Source: an uncultured Pelagibacteraceae bacterium (lineage in GTDB: Bacteria > Pseudomonadota > Alphaproteobacteria > Pelagibacterales > Pelagibacteraceae). Taken from it: a DNA stretch of 64,000 nucleotides. Shown one piece after another: positions 46,671 through 58,518 of the stretch. The stretch is from positions 1-64,000 of the forward strand of contig CACAIR010000003.1 in NCBI GenBank assembly GCA_902532565.1, written 5' to 3'. The notes under the pieces are model-generated. The model ran no database searches, had not been told where the DNA came from, and was given only the letters and a program-made list of their open reading frames with translations. How positions within the stretch are numbered: the stretch's first letter is position 1; the number at the start of each line of letters is the position of its first letter. A program made the translations under genes and the position numbers.

Positions 46671-47743
46671 TGAGTTTGAAGTGTGGAATAGTTGGTCTAC
46701 CTAATGTAGGTAAATCAACTTTGTTCAATGCTTTAACAAATTCAAGTAAGGCTCAAGCGGCTAATTTTCCGTTTTGTACTATTGATCCAAATATAGGAAT
46801 AGTACCTGTTCCAGATGAAAGATTAAATAATCTTGCGAAAATATCAAAATCTAAAAAAATAATTAATACTACAATTTCTTTTGTTGATATTGCTGGATTA
46901 GTAAAGGGGGCATCTAAAGGAGAGGGATTAGGAAATAAATTTTTATCTCATATAAGAGAAGTTGACGCTACAATTCATATGATAAGGTGTTTCGATTCAG
47001 ATGATATACAAAACGTAAATCCAACTGTGGATCCAGTTAGAGACCTAGAGATTATTGAGACTGAGATGATGCTTGCAGATTTAGAATCTATCCAAAAAAG
47101 ACTAGAAAAAAATAATAAAAAAAATATTGATAATGAACAATTAAAAATACTTGAGTCCGCTCTTAGCTATATAAACGACAATAAGAATATGAATGATCTA
47201 AAGAGTTTATTCGATAAAAAACAACTAAATCAAAGCGGATTATTATCAATAAAACCTAAAATTTATGTTTGTAATGTAGATGAACAAAGTATTCAGAATG
47301 GAAATCATCATACAAAATCTTTTGTTGAAAAGTATGGTCAAGAAAACACAATAATTATTTCTGCAGATATTGAAAATCAGATAAATGAATTAGATTTGAA
47401 AGAAAAAATAAATTATATGGAAATGATTGGTTTAAAAGAAACTGGTTTAAATTTATTAATTCAAAAAGGATATAAAATTTTGGATCTTGAAACATATTTT
47501 ACCTCAGGCCCAGAGGAAACCAGAGCATGGACCATTCAAAAAAACTGTACGGCTCCAAAAGCTGCAGGCGAAATTCATACAGATTTTGAAAAAGGTTTTA
47601 TTAAGGCAGAAACTGTGTCTTATGAAGATTTTATCTCTAATGAAGGTTGGGTTAATTCTAAAACAAATGGCAAGATGAGATTAGAGGGAAAAGATTATAT
47701 TGTTAAAGATGGAGATGTTTTAAACTTCCGTTTCAATACGTGA
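46670..47743 (+). CDS. ychF: Redox-regulated ATPase/GTPase YchF
   Basis: CGIVGLPNVGKSTLFNALT, DIAGLVKGASKGEGLGN, TGPEETRAWTI. Confidence 0.95.
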   Translation: MSLKCGIVGLPNVGKSTLFNALTNSSKAQAANFPFCTIDPNIGIVPVPDERLNNLAKISKSKKIINTTISFVDIAGLVKGASKGEGLGNKFLSHIREVDATIHMIRCFDSDDIQNVNPTVDPVRDLEIIETEMMLADLESIQKRLEKNNKKNIDNEQLKILESALSYINDNKNMNDLKSLFDKKQLNQSGLLSIKPKIYVCNVDEQSIQNGNHHTKSFVEKYGQENTIIISADIENQINELDLKEKINYMEMIGLKETGLNLLIQKGYKILDLETYFTSGPEETRAWTIQKNCTAPKAAGEIHTDFEKGFIKAETVSYEDFISNEGWVNSKTNGKMRLEGKDYIVKDGDVLNFRFNT

Positions 47744-48499
47744 CCAAATCCTTTTCATACTAAAATATACAAGCACTGTAAGAATTATTAAATATATAAT
47801 TGCTTTAAAACCCATTTGATGTCTTGCCTCTAAATGAGGTTCAGCTGCCCACATTAAAAATGTTGTTACATCTTTAGACATTTGCTCAACTGTTGAATTG
47901 GTTCCGTCGGCATATTCTATCAATCCATCTGATAACTGATTAGACATTTTAATTTTATTTCCATACATATATTTATTGTAATAAACTCCATCATCTAATG
48001 AAACACCTGCTGGCGGATCTTCATATCCTTGTAAAAGAGAGTAAATGTAATCCACTCCACCACCTCTTGCTTTAACTAACACAGACATATCTGGAGGATA
48101 AGCTCCTCCATTGGCGGCTTGAGCGGCCTTAACATTTTCATAAGGCATCACAAATTTATCAGATAGCTTACCAGGTCTAGTAAACATCTCTCCATCTGCG
48201 TTTGGTCCATCTTTAACCTCAAATGATGCTGCTATTGCTTTTGCTTGAGCCTCACTAAATTCTGGTCCACCCTTTTCAGCCAAATTTCTATAACTTAAAT
48301 ATTTCATTGAATGACAAGAGGAACACACTTCCGTGTACACTTGATAACCTCTTTGAAGTGCACTTCTATCAAACTTACCAAAAAGACCCTTAAAACTCCA
48401 ATCAGTTTTCAAATACTCAGCTTTTTCAGCTGAAAATGAATTATTTTGAGGTCCGACAAATAATAGGATTAATAATGATATCCTTAAAAAATTTTTCAC
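47720..48499 (-). CDS. petC: Cytochrome c1
   Basis: CSSCH heme motif, [10 protein letters not shown]-terminal TM anchor; follows cytochrome b. Confidence 0.95.
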   Translation of the reverse strand: MKNFLRISLLILLFVGPQNNSFSAEKAEYLKTDWSFKGLFGKFDRSALQRGYQVYTEVCSSCHSMKYLSYRNLAEKGGPEFSEAQAKAIAASFEVKDGPNADGEMFTRPGKLSDKFVMPYENVKAAQAANGGAYPPDMSVLVKARGGGVDYIYSLLQGYEDPPAGVSLDDGVYYNKYMYGNKIKMSNQLSDGLIEYADGTNSTVEQMSKDVTTFLMWAAEPHLEARHQMGFKAIIYLIILTVLVYFSMKRIWSRIETEV

Positions 48500-49761
48500 T
48501 TAATTGTAAAACTTTCCTTGTTTTTAGCAGCTGCAAAATTTGTGGATCCTCCTAACACAGAGCCTGTAATGCTTAGAGGTATCGGAAGAGTTTTCTCCTT
48601 ATAACCTAAGACTGGTAAAATAATTAAAAAATGTATGAAATAATATGCCGTAGCAACTCTAGCTATCAATAAATATAAGCCTTCAGCCGGCATCGCTCCC
48701 ACGTAACCTAATATCAAAACATCTACAACAAGTATCCAATAAAATTGTTTATATAATGGTCTAAATACTGCTGATCTAATTTTAGATGTATCTAACCAAG
48801 GAAGAGCTGCTAAAATGAAAATAGCAGATAACATGGCAACTACTCCTAACAATTTATCTGGAACCGATCTTAAAATTGCATAAAAAGGTAGCAAATACCA
48901 TTCAGGTACTATGTGAGCTGGTGTCACTAGTGGATCTGCCTCAATGTAATTATCTGCATGACCTAAAATATTCGGTGTATAAAAGACAAAAAATGCAAAA
49001 ACAATCATAAACATCAATAAAGCAAAACCATCTTTGATTACAATGTACGGATGAAATGGGACCGTATCCTTGGAAGGTTTTTTTACATCTATACCCACTG
49101 GATTATTGTTGCCTGGCACATGTAGTGCCCATATATGTAAAACTACTAAACCTAAAATTAAAAAAGGAATTAAATAATGTAGTGTAAAAAATCTAGTTAA
49201 TGTAGGATTATCAACTGAATAGCCACCCCATAACCATGTAACAATTCCTTCACCAACCAATGGTATTGCACTAAATAAATTTGTTATTACGGTTGCTCCC
49301 CAAAAACTCATTTGTCCCCAAGGAAGCACATATCCCATAAACGCCGCCGCCATCATTAATAAATAAATGATAATACCTATAATCCATATTATTTCTCTTG
49401 GAGCCTTGTAAGAACCATAAAATAAAGATCTAAAGATATGAATATAAACTGCTAAAAAAAACATAGATGCTCCATTTGCATGTATATATCTAATTAGCCA
49501 ACCATAATTTACATCTCTCATTATATGTTCAACGCTATCGAAAGCCATATCAGCATGAGCAATATAGTGCATCGCTAATACCAAGCCTGTCACAATTTGT
49601 GTAATTAAACAGAAAGTAAGAATACCTCCAAATGTCCACCAATAATTAAGATTTTTTGGAGTTGGATAGTCTGTTAAATGGTTAGCCAATGTTAACAATG
49701 GTAAACGATCGTTAAACCATTTTCCAACTTTTGACTTTGGTGTGTATTCCTGATCACTCAT
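48496..49761 (-). CDS. petB: Cytochrome b of bc1 complex
   Basis: [49 protein letters not shown]. Confidence 0.96.
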   Translation of the reverse strand: MSDQEYTPKSKVGKWFNDRLPLLTLANHLTDYPTPKNLNYWWTFGGILTFCLITQIVTGLVLAMHYIAHADMAFDSVEHIMRDVNYGWLIRYIHANGASMFFLAVYIHIFRSLFYGSYKAPREIIWIIGIIIYLLMMAAAFMGYVLPWGQMSFWGATVITNLFSAIPLVGEGIVTWLWGGYSVDNPTLTRFFTLHYLIPFLILGLVVLHIWALHVPGNNNPVGIDVKKPSKDTVPFHPYIVIKDGFALLMFMIVFAFFVFYTPNILGHADNYIEADPLVTPAHIVPEWYLLPFYAILRSVPDKLLGVVAMLSAIFILAALPWLDTSKIRSAVFRPLYKQFYWILVVDVLILGYVGAMPAEGLYLLIARVATAYYFIHFLIILPVLGYKEKTLPIPLSITGSVLGGSTNFAAAKNKESFTIK

Positions 49762-49766
49762 GAGTT

Positions 49767-50276
49767 TTATCCAATTTTAATTGTGTTTGCGTTAACAAAT
49801 TCATATTTCGGAATTTCCATATTTGTGGGTGCAGGACCTTTTCTAATTCTGCCAGATATATCATAATGTGATCCATGGCATGGACAAAACCAACCGTTGT
49901 AATCCCCTTTTTGGTCTAATGGAACACATCCTAAATGAGTGCACACACCAAGCATCACTAACCACTCGGGATCTTTTGCTCGATCTTCATCTTTCTCTGG
50001 ATGTTTTAATTCCTCCAACTTTACTGATTTTGCTTCTGCTATTTCTTCTTGAGTTCTTCTACGAATAAAAACAGGTTTACCCCTCCATAAAACTGTAATA
50101 GTTTTGCCTGGATTAACTGTACTAACATCGACCTCTGTACTAGCCAAAGCTTTAACCGAAGCATCTGGATTCATTTGATCTATCATGGGCCAAATAGTTG
50201 CACCTACACCCACGGCCCCAACAGCATAAGTAGCTGTAAATAAGAAATCTCTTCTATTGGTTTTTTTATCTGACAT
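49767..50276 (-). CDS. petA: Rieske iron-sulfur subunit of bc1 complex
   Basis: RRDFL twin-arginine-like start, CTHLGCVP and CPCHGSHYD. Confidence 0.96.
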   Translation of the reverse strand: MSDKKTNRRDFLFTATYAVGAVGVGATIWPMIDQMNPDASVKALASTEVDVSTVNPGKTITVLWRGKPVFIRRRTQEEIAEAKSVKLEELKHPEKDEDRAKDPEWLVMLGVCTHLGCVPLDQKGDYNGWFCPCHGSHYDISGRIRKGPAPTNMEIPKYEFVNANTIKIG

Positions 50277-50369
50277 TAGTTTATTTAGTTAAATATACTC
50301 AATTTAGAATTTTTCTACTTAATTATATGATTTCATATAATATAAATTATCAAATTTACTACTGAAAGA

Positions 50370-50843
50370 ATGACACAGAAATCATCAAATCAAAGGCCTA
50401 AAATTGCATTATTTGAACCTGATATACCGCAAAATACAGCATCAATAATTAGAACATGTGCATGTCTTGGTGCAAAACTAGAAATTATAGAGCCATGTGG
50501 ATTCTTGCTGTCTGACAAGAGGTTTAAAAGAGTTGTAATGGATTACATGGATGAAAAAGATATCAACTTTTATCAGAGTGCCGAGATCTTTTTTAATAAA
50601 AAGCAAAATGAGAGAGTTATATTGATGACCACTAAATCTTCAGTATCATATTCTAAATTCAAATTTGAAAAAAATGATACTATTTTATTCGGGCGTGAAA
50701 GTGCTGGAGTTCCAGAAAAAGTACATAAAATTGTTAGGAAAAGGTTAAAAATACCATTGGAAAATAATAAACGATCATTAAATTTAGCATCATCTGTTGC
50801 AATTATTTTAGCAGAATGTTTAAAACAAACAAGATGGACTTAG
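50370..50843 (+). CDS. trmL: tRNA (cytidine34-2'-O)-methyltransferase
   Basis: SPOUT motifs: FEPDIPQNTASIIRTCACLGAKLEIIEPCGF, FGRESAGVPE, LNLASSVAII. Confidence 0.9.
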   Translation: MTQKSSNQRPKIALFEPDIPQNTASIIRTCACLGAKLEIIEPCGFLLSDKRFKRVVMDYMDEKDINFYQSAEIFFNKKQNERVILMTTKSSVSYSKFKFEKNDTILFGRESAGVPEKVHKIVRKRLKIPLENNKRSLNLASSVAIILAECLKQTRWT

Positions 50844-51661
50844 AAATTAAAAAAGATTTAACAAGTAACTGGTTTAAATTACTTCAAGACTCAATTTGCA
50901 TTGACATCTTAAACTTAGAAAATAATAAAATTAAATTTCAAACAACTTCTTGGAAAAGAAATCTAAACAGAGATGAGGGTGGAGGAGAGTACAGAATATT
51001 AACAAATGGTGATGTGTTTGAAAAAGTAGGTGTAAATTTTTCAAAGGTTTACGGAAAATTTCCTGAGAAATTTAAAAAAAATATCTTTGGTGCAGAAAAA
51101 AATCCTCGATTTTGGGCATCGGGAGTATCTGTTGTCATGCACATGAAAAATCCTTTAATTCCAGCGATGCATTTCAACACTAGATATATATCCACTACTA
51201 AGCAATGGTTTGGTGGGGGTATGGATGTAACTCCATCAAAAATAGATAATTTAGAAAAGAAATATTTTCACCAAACTATAAAAAAAATGTGTGATAATCA
51301 TAATAAGAATTATTATAAAAAGTATAAAAAATGGTGTGATGAGTACTTTTATTTAGCACATCGAAAAGAAGCCAGGGGTATCGGTGGAATTTTTTTTGAC
51401 TATAAAAATAATAATTTTGAAAAAGATTTTACTTTTGTTAGAGATGTTGGCGTTACATTTCAGATTATTTTTAATGATATTATTCGGAAAAAATTGAAAA
51501 AAAAATGGACTATTCGCGATAAAGAAATTCAATATTTTAAAAGAGGTAGATATGTTGAATTTAACTTATTGTATGATAGAGGAACAAAATTTGGATTACA
51601 GACTGGTGGAAATATAGAAGGAATTTTAATGTCACTTCCTCCTTTTGCTAAATGGAAATAA
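50816..51661 (+). CDS. hemF: Oxygen-dependent coproporphyrinogen III oxidase
   Basis: [47 protein letters not shown]. Confidence 0.96.
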   Translation: MFKTNKMDLEIKKDLTSNWFKLLQDSICIDILNLENNKIKFQTTSWKRNLNRDEGGGEYRILTNGDVFEKVGVNFSKVYGKFPEKFKKNIFGAEKNPRFWASGVSVVMHMKNPLIPAMHFNTRYISTTKQWFGGGMDVTPSKIDNLEKKYFHQTIKKMCDNHNKNYYKKYKKWCDEYFYLAHRKEARGIGGIFFDYKNNNFEKDFTFVRDVGVTFQIIFNDIIRKKLKKKWTIRDKEIQYFKRGRYVEFNLLYDRGTKFGLQTGGNIEGILMSLPPFAKWK

Positions 51662-51662
51662 T

Positions 51663-52139
51663 ATGGAAAAAGAACCAATAACCATCCAAGGATTAGAGAA
51701 ATTAAAAGAGGAATTAATTTATTTAAAAGAAAAAAAGAGACCAGAAATAGTTGCAGCTATTGCTGAGGCCAGGTCTCATGGAGATTTAAAAGAAAATGCT
51801 GAATATCACGCAGCAAAAGAAGAACAGTCACACAATGAAGGTAGAATAACAGAAATAAATGATATTATTGCAAGAGCTAATGTAATTGATGTAACAAAAA
51901 TAAATAATGATGGCAAAGTAATTTTTGGTGCTACTGTTTTTTTAGAAAATTTGGATACAGGAGAAAAGATTAATTATAAAATTGTAGGAAAAGATGAGGC
52001 TGATTTAAAAAAAAAACTAATCTATTTTCAGTCACCAATCGGTAAAGGACTAATTGGAAAAAATAAAAAAGACCTTGTTGAAATAGACACCCCAGCTGGC
52101 TTAAAAAATTTTGAAATTATAGATGTACAATATATCTAA
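51663..52139 (+). CDS. greA: Transcription elongation factor GreA (ATG 51663 preferred)
   Basis: [31 protein letters not shown]. Confidence 0.96.
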   Translation: MEKEPITIQGLEKLKEELIYLKEKKRPEIVAAIAEARSHGDLKENAEYHAAKEEQSHNEGRITEINDIIARANVIDVTKINNDGKVIFGATVFLENLDTGEKINYKIVGKDEADLKKKLIYFQSPIGKGLIGKNKKDLVEIDTPAGLKNFEIIDVQYI

Positions 52140-53410
52140 CTATTAATAATTTTATCTATCTGTTTTTCAGACAGCTTAAAATCATTATTTACCCACTCTT
52201 CCTCAATATCTTTAAGCTTATTTCCAAGAATTTTTCCTTCTGGAATTTGGTAATTTTCCATCAAAAATTTTGCTCCTACAGGCATGGAAGGTAAGTTTTT
52301 AGATTGAAATGCTTCAATATATTTAAGAAGTTTTTTCTCAACTTTTCGTGATTTAAAAATCTTAAAACTTAAAATATCAATTAAAGATTGTTTGCCTTGA
52401 TAATAAAAGATTTTGTTCAAATTCTTTTCAGAAAAGGAGTTTGATAAAATTTTACTTTTATAAAACTCATTTATTGTCTTAAGTCGTTTTTGCTCTTTTT
52501 TAGATAAGTTAAATTTATAAAGAAAAAAATCTAAATTATCAGTTTTATCAATAGTTAAAATTGATAATAAAAATATAAAATCTGCTTCTTCTATTTTCAT
52601 TTTTGCAAATGTATTGGGATTAGAAAAAATTTTAATATTTATAAGTTGAGGAAAAATAATCTCAAATAATTCTAAGGAAAATTTATCTTTAGACAATTTT
52701 GTAAATATATTTGATTTAAAATATTTTTTTAGCTCATCAAATAATCTCTCATTAGATAAATTAGAAATACCAATAATGTTTCTTTTAATCAGACTTACAA
52801 TATAAAATTCATGATTATAATTTGAATAATTCAAATGAAATCTTAAATAACGAAGAATTCTTAAATAATCCTCTTTAATTCTTTTTTCTGGATCTCCAAT
52901 AAATTTAATAACGCCCTTCTCTAAATCGTCTTTTCCATTAAAAGGATCAAATAAATTTCCATCAATATCTGAATAAATTGAATTGATCGTAAAATCTCTC
53001 CTAGATGCATCTTTTTTCCAATCTTTTGAGAAACTTACTTGGGCATGTCTACCATCTGTTTCTAGATCTTCTCTTAAGCTTGTAATTTCAAAACTATGAC
53101 TATCTATTACAGCCGTAACAGTACCATGTTCAATTCCAGTTTTGTAAAATTTTATATCACTTTTTTTTAAGGCATCACATACCTGTTCTGGATTCAAATT
53201 TGTAGCTAAGTCAATATCATCAACTTCCTCTTTTTTAATTATTTTTCGGATACAACCACCTACATATCGAATTTCTGCATCACTTGAAAAATCATTTATA
53301 GAACTGAAAATTTTCTTAACTGGAGTATTTTTTGATAGTTCAATTATTTTTTTTGAAACATAATTTTTATTATTTGTTCTTTTTATAAAATTATTTAAAA
53401 AATTAATCAT
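52136..53410 (-). CDS. CCA tRNA nucleotidyltransferase/poly(A) polymerase family
   Basis: [37 protein letters not shown]. Confidence 0.93.
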   Translation of the reverse strand: MINFLNNFIKRTNNKNYVSKKIIELSKNTPVKKIFSSINDFSSDAEIRYVGGCIRKIIKKEEVDDIDLATNLNPEQVCDALKKSDIKFYKTGIEHGTVTAVIDSHSFEITSLREDLETDGRHAQVSFSKDWKKDASRRDFTINSIYSDIDGNLFDPFNGKDDLEKGVIKFIGDPEKRIKEDYLRILRYLRFHLNYSNYNHEFYIVSLIKRNIIGISNLSNERLFDELKKYFKSNIFTKLSKDKFSLELFEIIFPQLINIKIFSNPNTFAKMKIEEADFIFLLSILTIDKTDNLDFFLYKFNLSKKEQKRLKTINEFYKSKILSNSFSEKNLNKIFYYQGKQSLIDILSFKIFKSRKVEKKLLKYIEAFQSKNLPSMPVGAKFLMENYQIPEGKILGNKLKDIEEEWVNNDFKLSEKQIDKIINS

Positions 53411-53413
53411 ATT

Positions 53414-53487
53414 TGGCTGGGGCGCTAGGATTCGAACCTAGGATGCAGGTACCAAAAACCCGTGCCTTACCACTTGGCTACGCCCCA
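53414..53487 (-). tRNA. tRNA-Gln(TTG)
   Basis: Cloverleaf TGGGGCG...CGGGT-TTTTGGT-ACCTG...CGCCCCA-G-CCA. Confidence 0.93.
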
Positions 53488-53520
53488 ATAATATCTTCGT
53501 ATAGCACAAAAAATACAAAT

Positions 53521-54366
53521 TTATATAGTTTTTGATGTCTTGCACCAATAATTTCTGAATTGTTTTTTCACTTTTTTTTCAGCCTCTTTGCACAATTTAG
53601 CCGAACTGAAGTAAGTTATTATTGCAGAACCAGAACCTGTCATTCTTACAAATTCGATATTAGAAAGATTTTCTAAAAAATTCTTTAAATTTTTTAACTT
53701 TGGGTATTCTTTAAGTGCAATTGTTTCTAAGTCATTTCTCTTATTCTTTAAAAATCTAGTGGTGAATATGTCCTTAGATATCAAATTGAATTCCGGTTTA
53801 GAAAACTTCTTAACTTTCGAGTAAATTTTTTTTGTAGAACAGCCAAAACCTGGTTTAACAATTAAAACATGAAATTTATTCTTAGATAGCAAAGTTTTAA
53901 TTTTGTAATTTTTTTTTAAAACTAAATTTTTTGAGTAAAGTCCCAGAATGACATCAGATCCAATCAATTTAGATATTTCGATTACCCTTTTTTTTTGTAA
54001 TTTGATTAATCTTTTTTTTAAAAAAAAATTTAATACACTCGCTGCATTCATCGATCCTCCTCCAAGACCAGATTTTGAAGGAATATTTTTTTTTATAGTT
54101 ATCTTATATTTTTTTTTAAGTAATTTTCTTTTTTCAAATAATTTCATTAAATGAGAGACTGTATTATTAGGCTTTATCCCTGTAGAAAATTTTCCATAAA
54201 ACCTTACTTTATGGTTTTTAAGGTCGATTTTTTTTATCTTAATTTCGTCATGTAAATCTAAAAAACTAACAAGGCTCTCGATCCTATGGAGTAATTTTGA
54301 TTTACCAACTACATTTAAAGCTAAATTAATCTTCGCATGAGATTTAATTGTAGAATAACTCATCAT
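53521..54366 (-). CDS. ispE: 4-diphosphocytidyl-2-C-methyl-D-erythritol kinase
   Basis: SHAKINLALNVVGK, PSKSGLGGGSMNAASVL, MTGSGSAIITYF. Confidence 0.93.
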   Translation of the reverse strand: MMSYSTIKSHAKINLALNVVGKSKLLHRIESLVSFLDLHDEIKIKKIDLKNHKVRFYGKFSTGIKPNNTVSHLMKLFEKRKLLKKKYKITIKKNIPSKSGLGGGSMNAASVLNFFLKKRLIKLQKKRVIEISKLIGSDVILGLYSKNLVLKKNYKIKTLLSKNKFHVLIVKPGFGCSTKKIYSKVKKFSKPEFNLISKDIFTTRFLKNKRNDLETIALKEYPKLKNLKNFLENLSNIEFVRMTGSGSAIITYFSSAKLCKEAEKKVKKQFRNYWCKTSKTI

Positions 54367-56049
54367 GAGTTTTTTAGTCCAGTAACTAGTTTGATTTTAA
54401 TTTGTTCTAATAAATCTTTTTCAGTGCCTTCCATTTTTAAAACCATCGACCAAAAATATCGTGCCTGAATTTTTCTATTTAGTTTCCAAAGAATATCGCC
54501 GTAGTGATCATTAACAATAGGATCATCCGGCATTAGTAGTACAGCTCTTTTTAAAAAATTCTCAGCTTTGACATATTCCTCAATCAAATAATACGCCCAA
54601 CCAATAGAATCTATAATGTAAGGATCATCATTTTTTTGTTCATATGCTATTTCTAGCATTTCTATTGCTTGATTTATTTTGTAATTTCTTTCAAGCCAAG
54701 AATAAGCTAAATAATTTAATACATAAGCATCATTTGGTTTAATCAAGAGAGATTGTTGTAAATCTTTGTCAGCATTTTCAAAATCTTTCATCCTTTCATA
54801 GCTTCCACCTCTGCGATATAACAAATCTGCTTTTATCTCATTATCATCATTTAATTTATCAATGATAAATGAATAATATTTAATGGCTTTTTTATATTTT
54901 TTTGATTTTTTATAAAAATTTGCAATATCAAAAATAAATTTATCATTAGGATTTCTTATTTTCTCAAATTTCGAAGATATATAATTTAATGCTTCATCAC
55001 GACCTTTGGTTTTTGTTATTATTTGAGCTTCTTTTTTTTGACCTATACCAATAATAAAAATCTTGGTTTTTATCAAAATTTTTTAAGATTATTTTAGATT
55101 TTTCATAATTTTTATTTAGATATAAATTTTCTGCCACTAATGATAAATTAAAAACAAACTTAGGATTTAAATAATTTGATAAACTAAGATAAAAGTTTGA
55201 TTTTTCATATTTATTCTGAGATGAAAACAAATTTGATATTAGAAATAAAAATTCGCCTATGATATCGTTATGATTACTACATGAAAAAACTTTGTTAAAT
55301 TCATTATTTTTATCTCTATCTATCCAGCTTTTTCCCTGAGATAATAACAAAGTTGAATTTATATAATCTATTTCATCAGTAATTGCTTTTGCATCCTCAA
55401 TTCTATTTTTTTCAATTAAATAAGTTAAATAAAAAAAGATATATCTTGAATAATCAGCTTGTGAATTATTTATTAATTTTAAAAAAAAAGAATCAACATT
55501 CTTATCGTCTAGATAACATAGTTGGAAAGTTTCAGAGATTACTGATAAATTTCCAAAATTACCTTTTTCTTTTTTAATTTGTTTATTTTTGAAAACATTT
55601 GCATATTGTATTAATGAATTTACAATAATAAAATTAACTCTATCAGTCTGTAATTCATCAGGGATAGAAAATAAAATTTCAATTGCTTTCTTAATTTCAT
55701 TTTTTTTAAGACTATCTAGAGTTAATAATATATAGGCCTCAAAAAAGTTTGAATTTTTATTCTTTTTATTTGTTTTGATTAGATTGATTGCTTGTGTAAT
55801 CTTATTCTCTAAAATTAAGGTCATTACTAACTTTTCTAAAAATGGATCATGTCTATTTAACAAAATTTTAGTAGAGTTAAAAAAATCTAATGCTTGGGAA
55901 TTATTTTTATTTTCAAAAGCTACAATACCAGAAAAATATTTAGATAAATTTTTTGAATTAAATTCACTAAAACTTATGCTTTTAGATAATAAAGGCGTCT
56001 GATATAATAAAACTGTGATAAAAATGATTATAAGTTTTTTTTTTAACAT
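54363..56049 (-). pseudogene. TPR-repeat protein split by a single-base frameshift in an A8 tract (minus strand) near 55031-55039
   Basis: ORFs 54997-56049 and 54363-55076 join as ...FYYWYRSKKEAQIITKTKGRDEAL... if one A is removed; TPR motifs in C-terminal part; located between ispE and UDG genes. Confidence 0.75.
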
Positions 56050-56063
56050 AAAAAAAGAATAAT

Positions 56064-56783
56064 ATGACTAAAAAGTCTTTAGATCAAAATATGTATTACA
56101 GAGAAGAGCTATTAAATTCAATAGAGCCGAATTTCATTTTTTCTAAAAAACCCTTAAATAGATTTAAAATTCAAAAAACTGAAAACAAAAATAAAAACTT
56201 AGATAAAATAGGAGAAATTAACGACCTCAAAAAAATTATAAATTCAATTAAAAATTGTAATCTAAAAGATAACTCTAAAAATTTAGTTTTGGGAGACGGT
56301 GATTTAAATAGTCCAATTATGATCATTGGTGAAGCCCCAGGTTTTAAAGAGGAAAAAATTGGTAAAACTTTCCAAGGTGATACTGGCTCATTACTGGAAA
56401 AAATGCTTAACGCTATAAATATATCTAAAGAGAAAGTGTATTTTTGTTACGCAGTAAATTTTAGGCCTCCGGAAGATAGAAAACCCACAACTCAAGAGAT
56501 TAAGAGATATTCCGTTTTTTTAAAAGAGCATATTTCAATAATTCACCCAAAAATTATAATTCTTTTGGGAAGTACTGCAATGGAATCATTAACCCCAACA
56601 AATAAAAAAATTTCTCACGAAAGAGGAAAATGGAATGAAATTATATTAAAAAATAAAACTTATCCTATTATGATAACATTTAGCCCATCTTACCTTATTA
56701 GATTTCCTGAAAATAAAAAATTTTCCTGGATTGATTTAAAGAAAATTAGACAAAAAATTCTAGATTTAAAGATTGAGATTTAA
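56064..56783 (+). CDS. Uracil-DNA glycosylase, family 4-like
   Basis: PIMIIGEAPGFKEEKIGKTFQGDTG, NFRPPEDRKPTTQEI, HPKIIILLGSTA. Confidence 0.9.
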   Translation: MTKKSLDQNMYYREELLNSIEPNFIFSKKPLNRFKIQKTENKNKNLDKIGEINDLKKIINSIKNCNLKDNSKNLVLGDGDLNSPIMIIGEAPGFKEEKIGKTFQGDTGSLLEKMLNAINISKEKVYFCYAVNFRPPEDRKPTTQEIKRYSVFLKEHISIIHPKIIILLGSTAMESLTPTNKKISHERGKWNEIILKNKTYPIMITFSPSYLIRFPENKKFSWIDLKKIRQKILDLKIEI

Positions 56784-57355
56784 TGAAAATAACTGCTGGA
56801 GTAGATGAAGTAGGTAGAGGAAGTTTAATTGGACCTGTTTTTGCTGCTGTGGTAATCTTAAAGAAATCTATTAATTCAAATTTACTAAAAGATTCAAAAT
56901 CTCTTAGTAAAAAAAAAAGAGAATATCTATGTTATTGTATCAAAAAAAATTCCATATGGGCTCTGGGGAAAGCATCGGTAAAAGAAATAGAAAGCCTAAA
57001 TATATTACAAGCAAGTTTATTGGCTATGAAAAGAGCTATAAAAAAACTAAAGATAAAACCATCACTTATTTTAATAGATGGAAATAAAATTCCAAATTTA
57101 AAGAATTATAATCTAAAATCAGTTATTAAAGGAGACAAAAAAGTTCCCTCTATTTCAGCAGCTTCAATAATTGCAAAAGTATCAAGAGATAAGTTTATAA
57201 CCACCTTATCAAAAAAAAATAAAGGTTATGATTGGGATAAAAACTTTGGGTACGCAACAAAACAGCATTTAAAAGCTTTGAAAAAATTAGGTATTACTAA
57301 ACATCATAGAAAAACTTTTTCACCAATATCTAAAATAAATCAACACTACATCTAG
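56783..57355 (+). CDS. rnhB: Ribonuclease HII
   Basis: AGVDEVGRGSLIGPV, LKDSKSLSKKKRE, SISAASIIAKVSRD. Confidence 0.95.
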   Translation: MKITAGVDEVGRGSLIGPVFAAVVILKKSINSNLLKDSKSLSKKKREYLCYCIKKNSIWALGKASVKEIESLNILQASLLAMKRAIKKLKIKPSLILIDGNKIPNLKNYNLKSVIKGDKKVPSISAASIIAKVSRDKFITTLSKKNKGYDWDKNFGYATKQHLKALKKLGITKHHRKTFSPISKINQHYI

Positions 57356-57447
57356 TTACCTTATAATTTAAAAACACTAATAGAATCCAAATTTTTCAAT
57401 CTCAGGTTGACCGCAAAATCTATTTAGAGTCTAATTAATCTTTACAA

Positions 57448-58518
57448 ATGAAAAATGATTTCAAAAATAAAATAATAAATGGAGATAGTCTCGAGGAATT
57501 AAAAAAAATTCCACGTGAAACTTTTAATTTAATTTTTGCTGATCCTCCTTACAACTTACAATTAAAAAGCGAATTAACTAGACCCGATAGATCAAAGGTT
57601 AGTGCGGTAAATGATAAATGGGATCAATTTGAAAATTTTAAAAAATATGATGATTTCACTTATGAATGGCTTAGTGAATGTAAAAGAATTTTAAAAAAAG
57701 ATGGAGCTATTTGGGTTATAGGAAGTTACCATAATATTTTTAGAGTTGGCACAGCAATCCAAAATTTAGGTTTCTGGATTTTAAACGATGTCATTTGGAA
57801 TAAAAACAATCCTATGCCAAACTTTAGAGGGACACGTTTTACTAACGCTCATGAAACTTTAATATGGGCTTCTAAAAGTGAAAAATCAAAATACACATTC
57901 AATTATCAATCTTTAAAATGTTTAAATGATGATTTGCAAATGAGATCTAATTGGGATCTTCCAATATGCAATGGTTCGGAAAGACTTAAAAAGGATGGAA
58001 AAAAAATTCACTCTACACAAAAACCAGAAGCATTATTACATAGAATTTTACTAGCTACATCTAATAAAAATGACCTAATACTTGATCCTTTTTTAGGATC
58101 AGGAACAACAGCTACAGTAGCAAAAAAATTAGGAAGAAATTATTTTGGAATAGAGAAAGAAAAAAATTATTTTAAAGCTGCTGAGCAACGCATAAAGGCC
58201 ACAAAGCCTATTGAAGATGATTTATTAGATACGCTTAAAAATAATAGATCAAAACCAAGAATTCCTTTTGGTTCATTAGTAGAGCTTGGAATAATTAAAC
58301 CTGGAACTAATATTTTTGATAATAAAAAAAAAATAACAGCCAGAATTATGGCTGATGGCAGTATAAAAAATAATCAAGCAGAGGGTTCTATACACAAAGT
58401 TGCAGCTACTATTTTAGGAGCTGAAAGTTGCAATGGGTGGACTTTTTGGCACTGTGATATAAATGGACAAACTTATCCTATTGATTATCTAAGACAAAGA
58501 TTAATTTCTAAAAATTAA
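57448..58518 (+). CDS. ccrM: CcrM-type site-specific adenine DNA methyltransferase (predicted GANTC)
   Basis: FADPPYNLQL, LDPFLGSGTTATVAKKLGRNYFGIE, CcrM-like C-terminal region GSLVELGIIKPGT...GWTFWH. Confidence 0.92.
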   Translation: MKNDFKNKIINGDSLEELKKIPRETFNLIFADPPYNLQLKSELTRPDRSKVSAVNDKWDQFENFKKYDDFTYEWLSECKRILKKDGAIWVIGSYHNIFRVGTAIQNLGFWILNDVIWNKNNPMPNFRGTRFTNAHETLIWASKSEKSKYTFNYQSLKCLNDDLQMRSNWDLPICNGSERLKKDGKKIHSTQKPEALLHRILLATSNKNDLILDPFLGSGTTATVAKKLGRNYFGIEKEKNYFKAAEQRIKATKPIEDDLLDTLKNNRSKPRIPFGSLVELGIIKPGTNIFDNKKKITARIMADGSIKNNQAEGSIHKVAATILGAESCNGWTFWHCDINGQTYPIDYLRQRLISKN

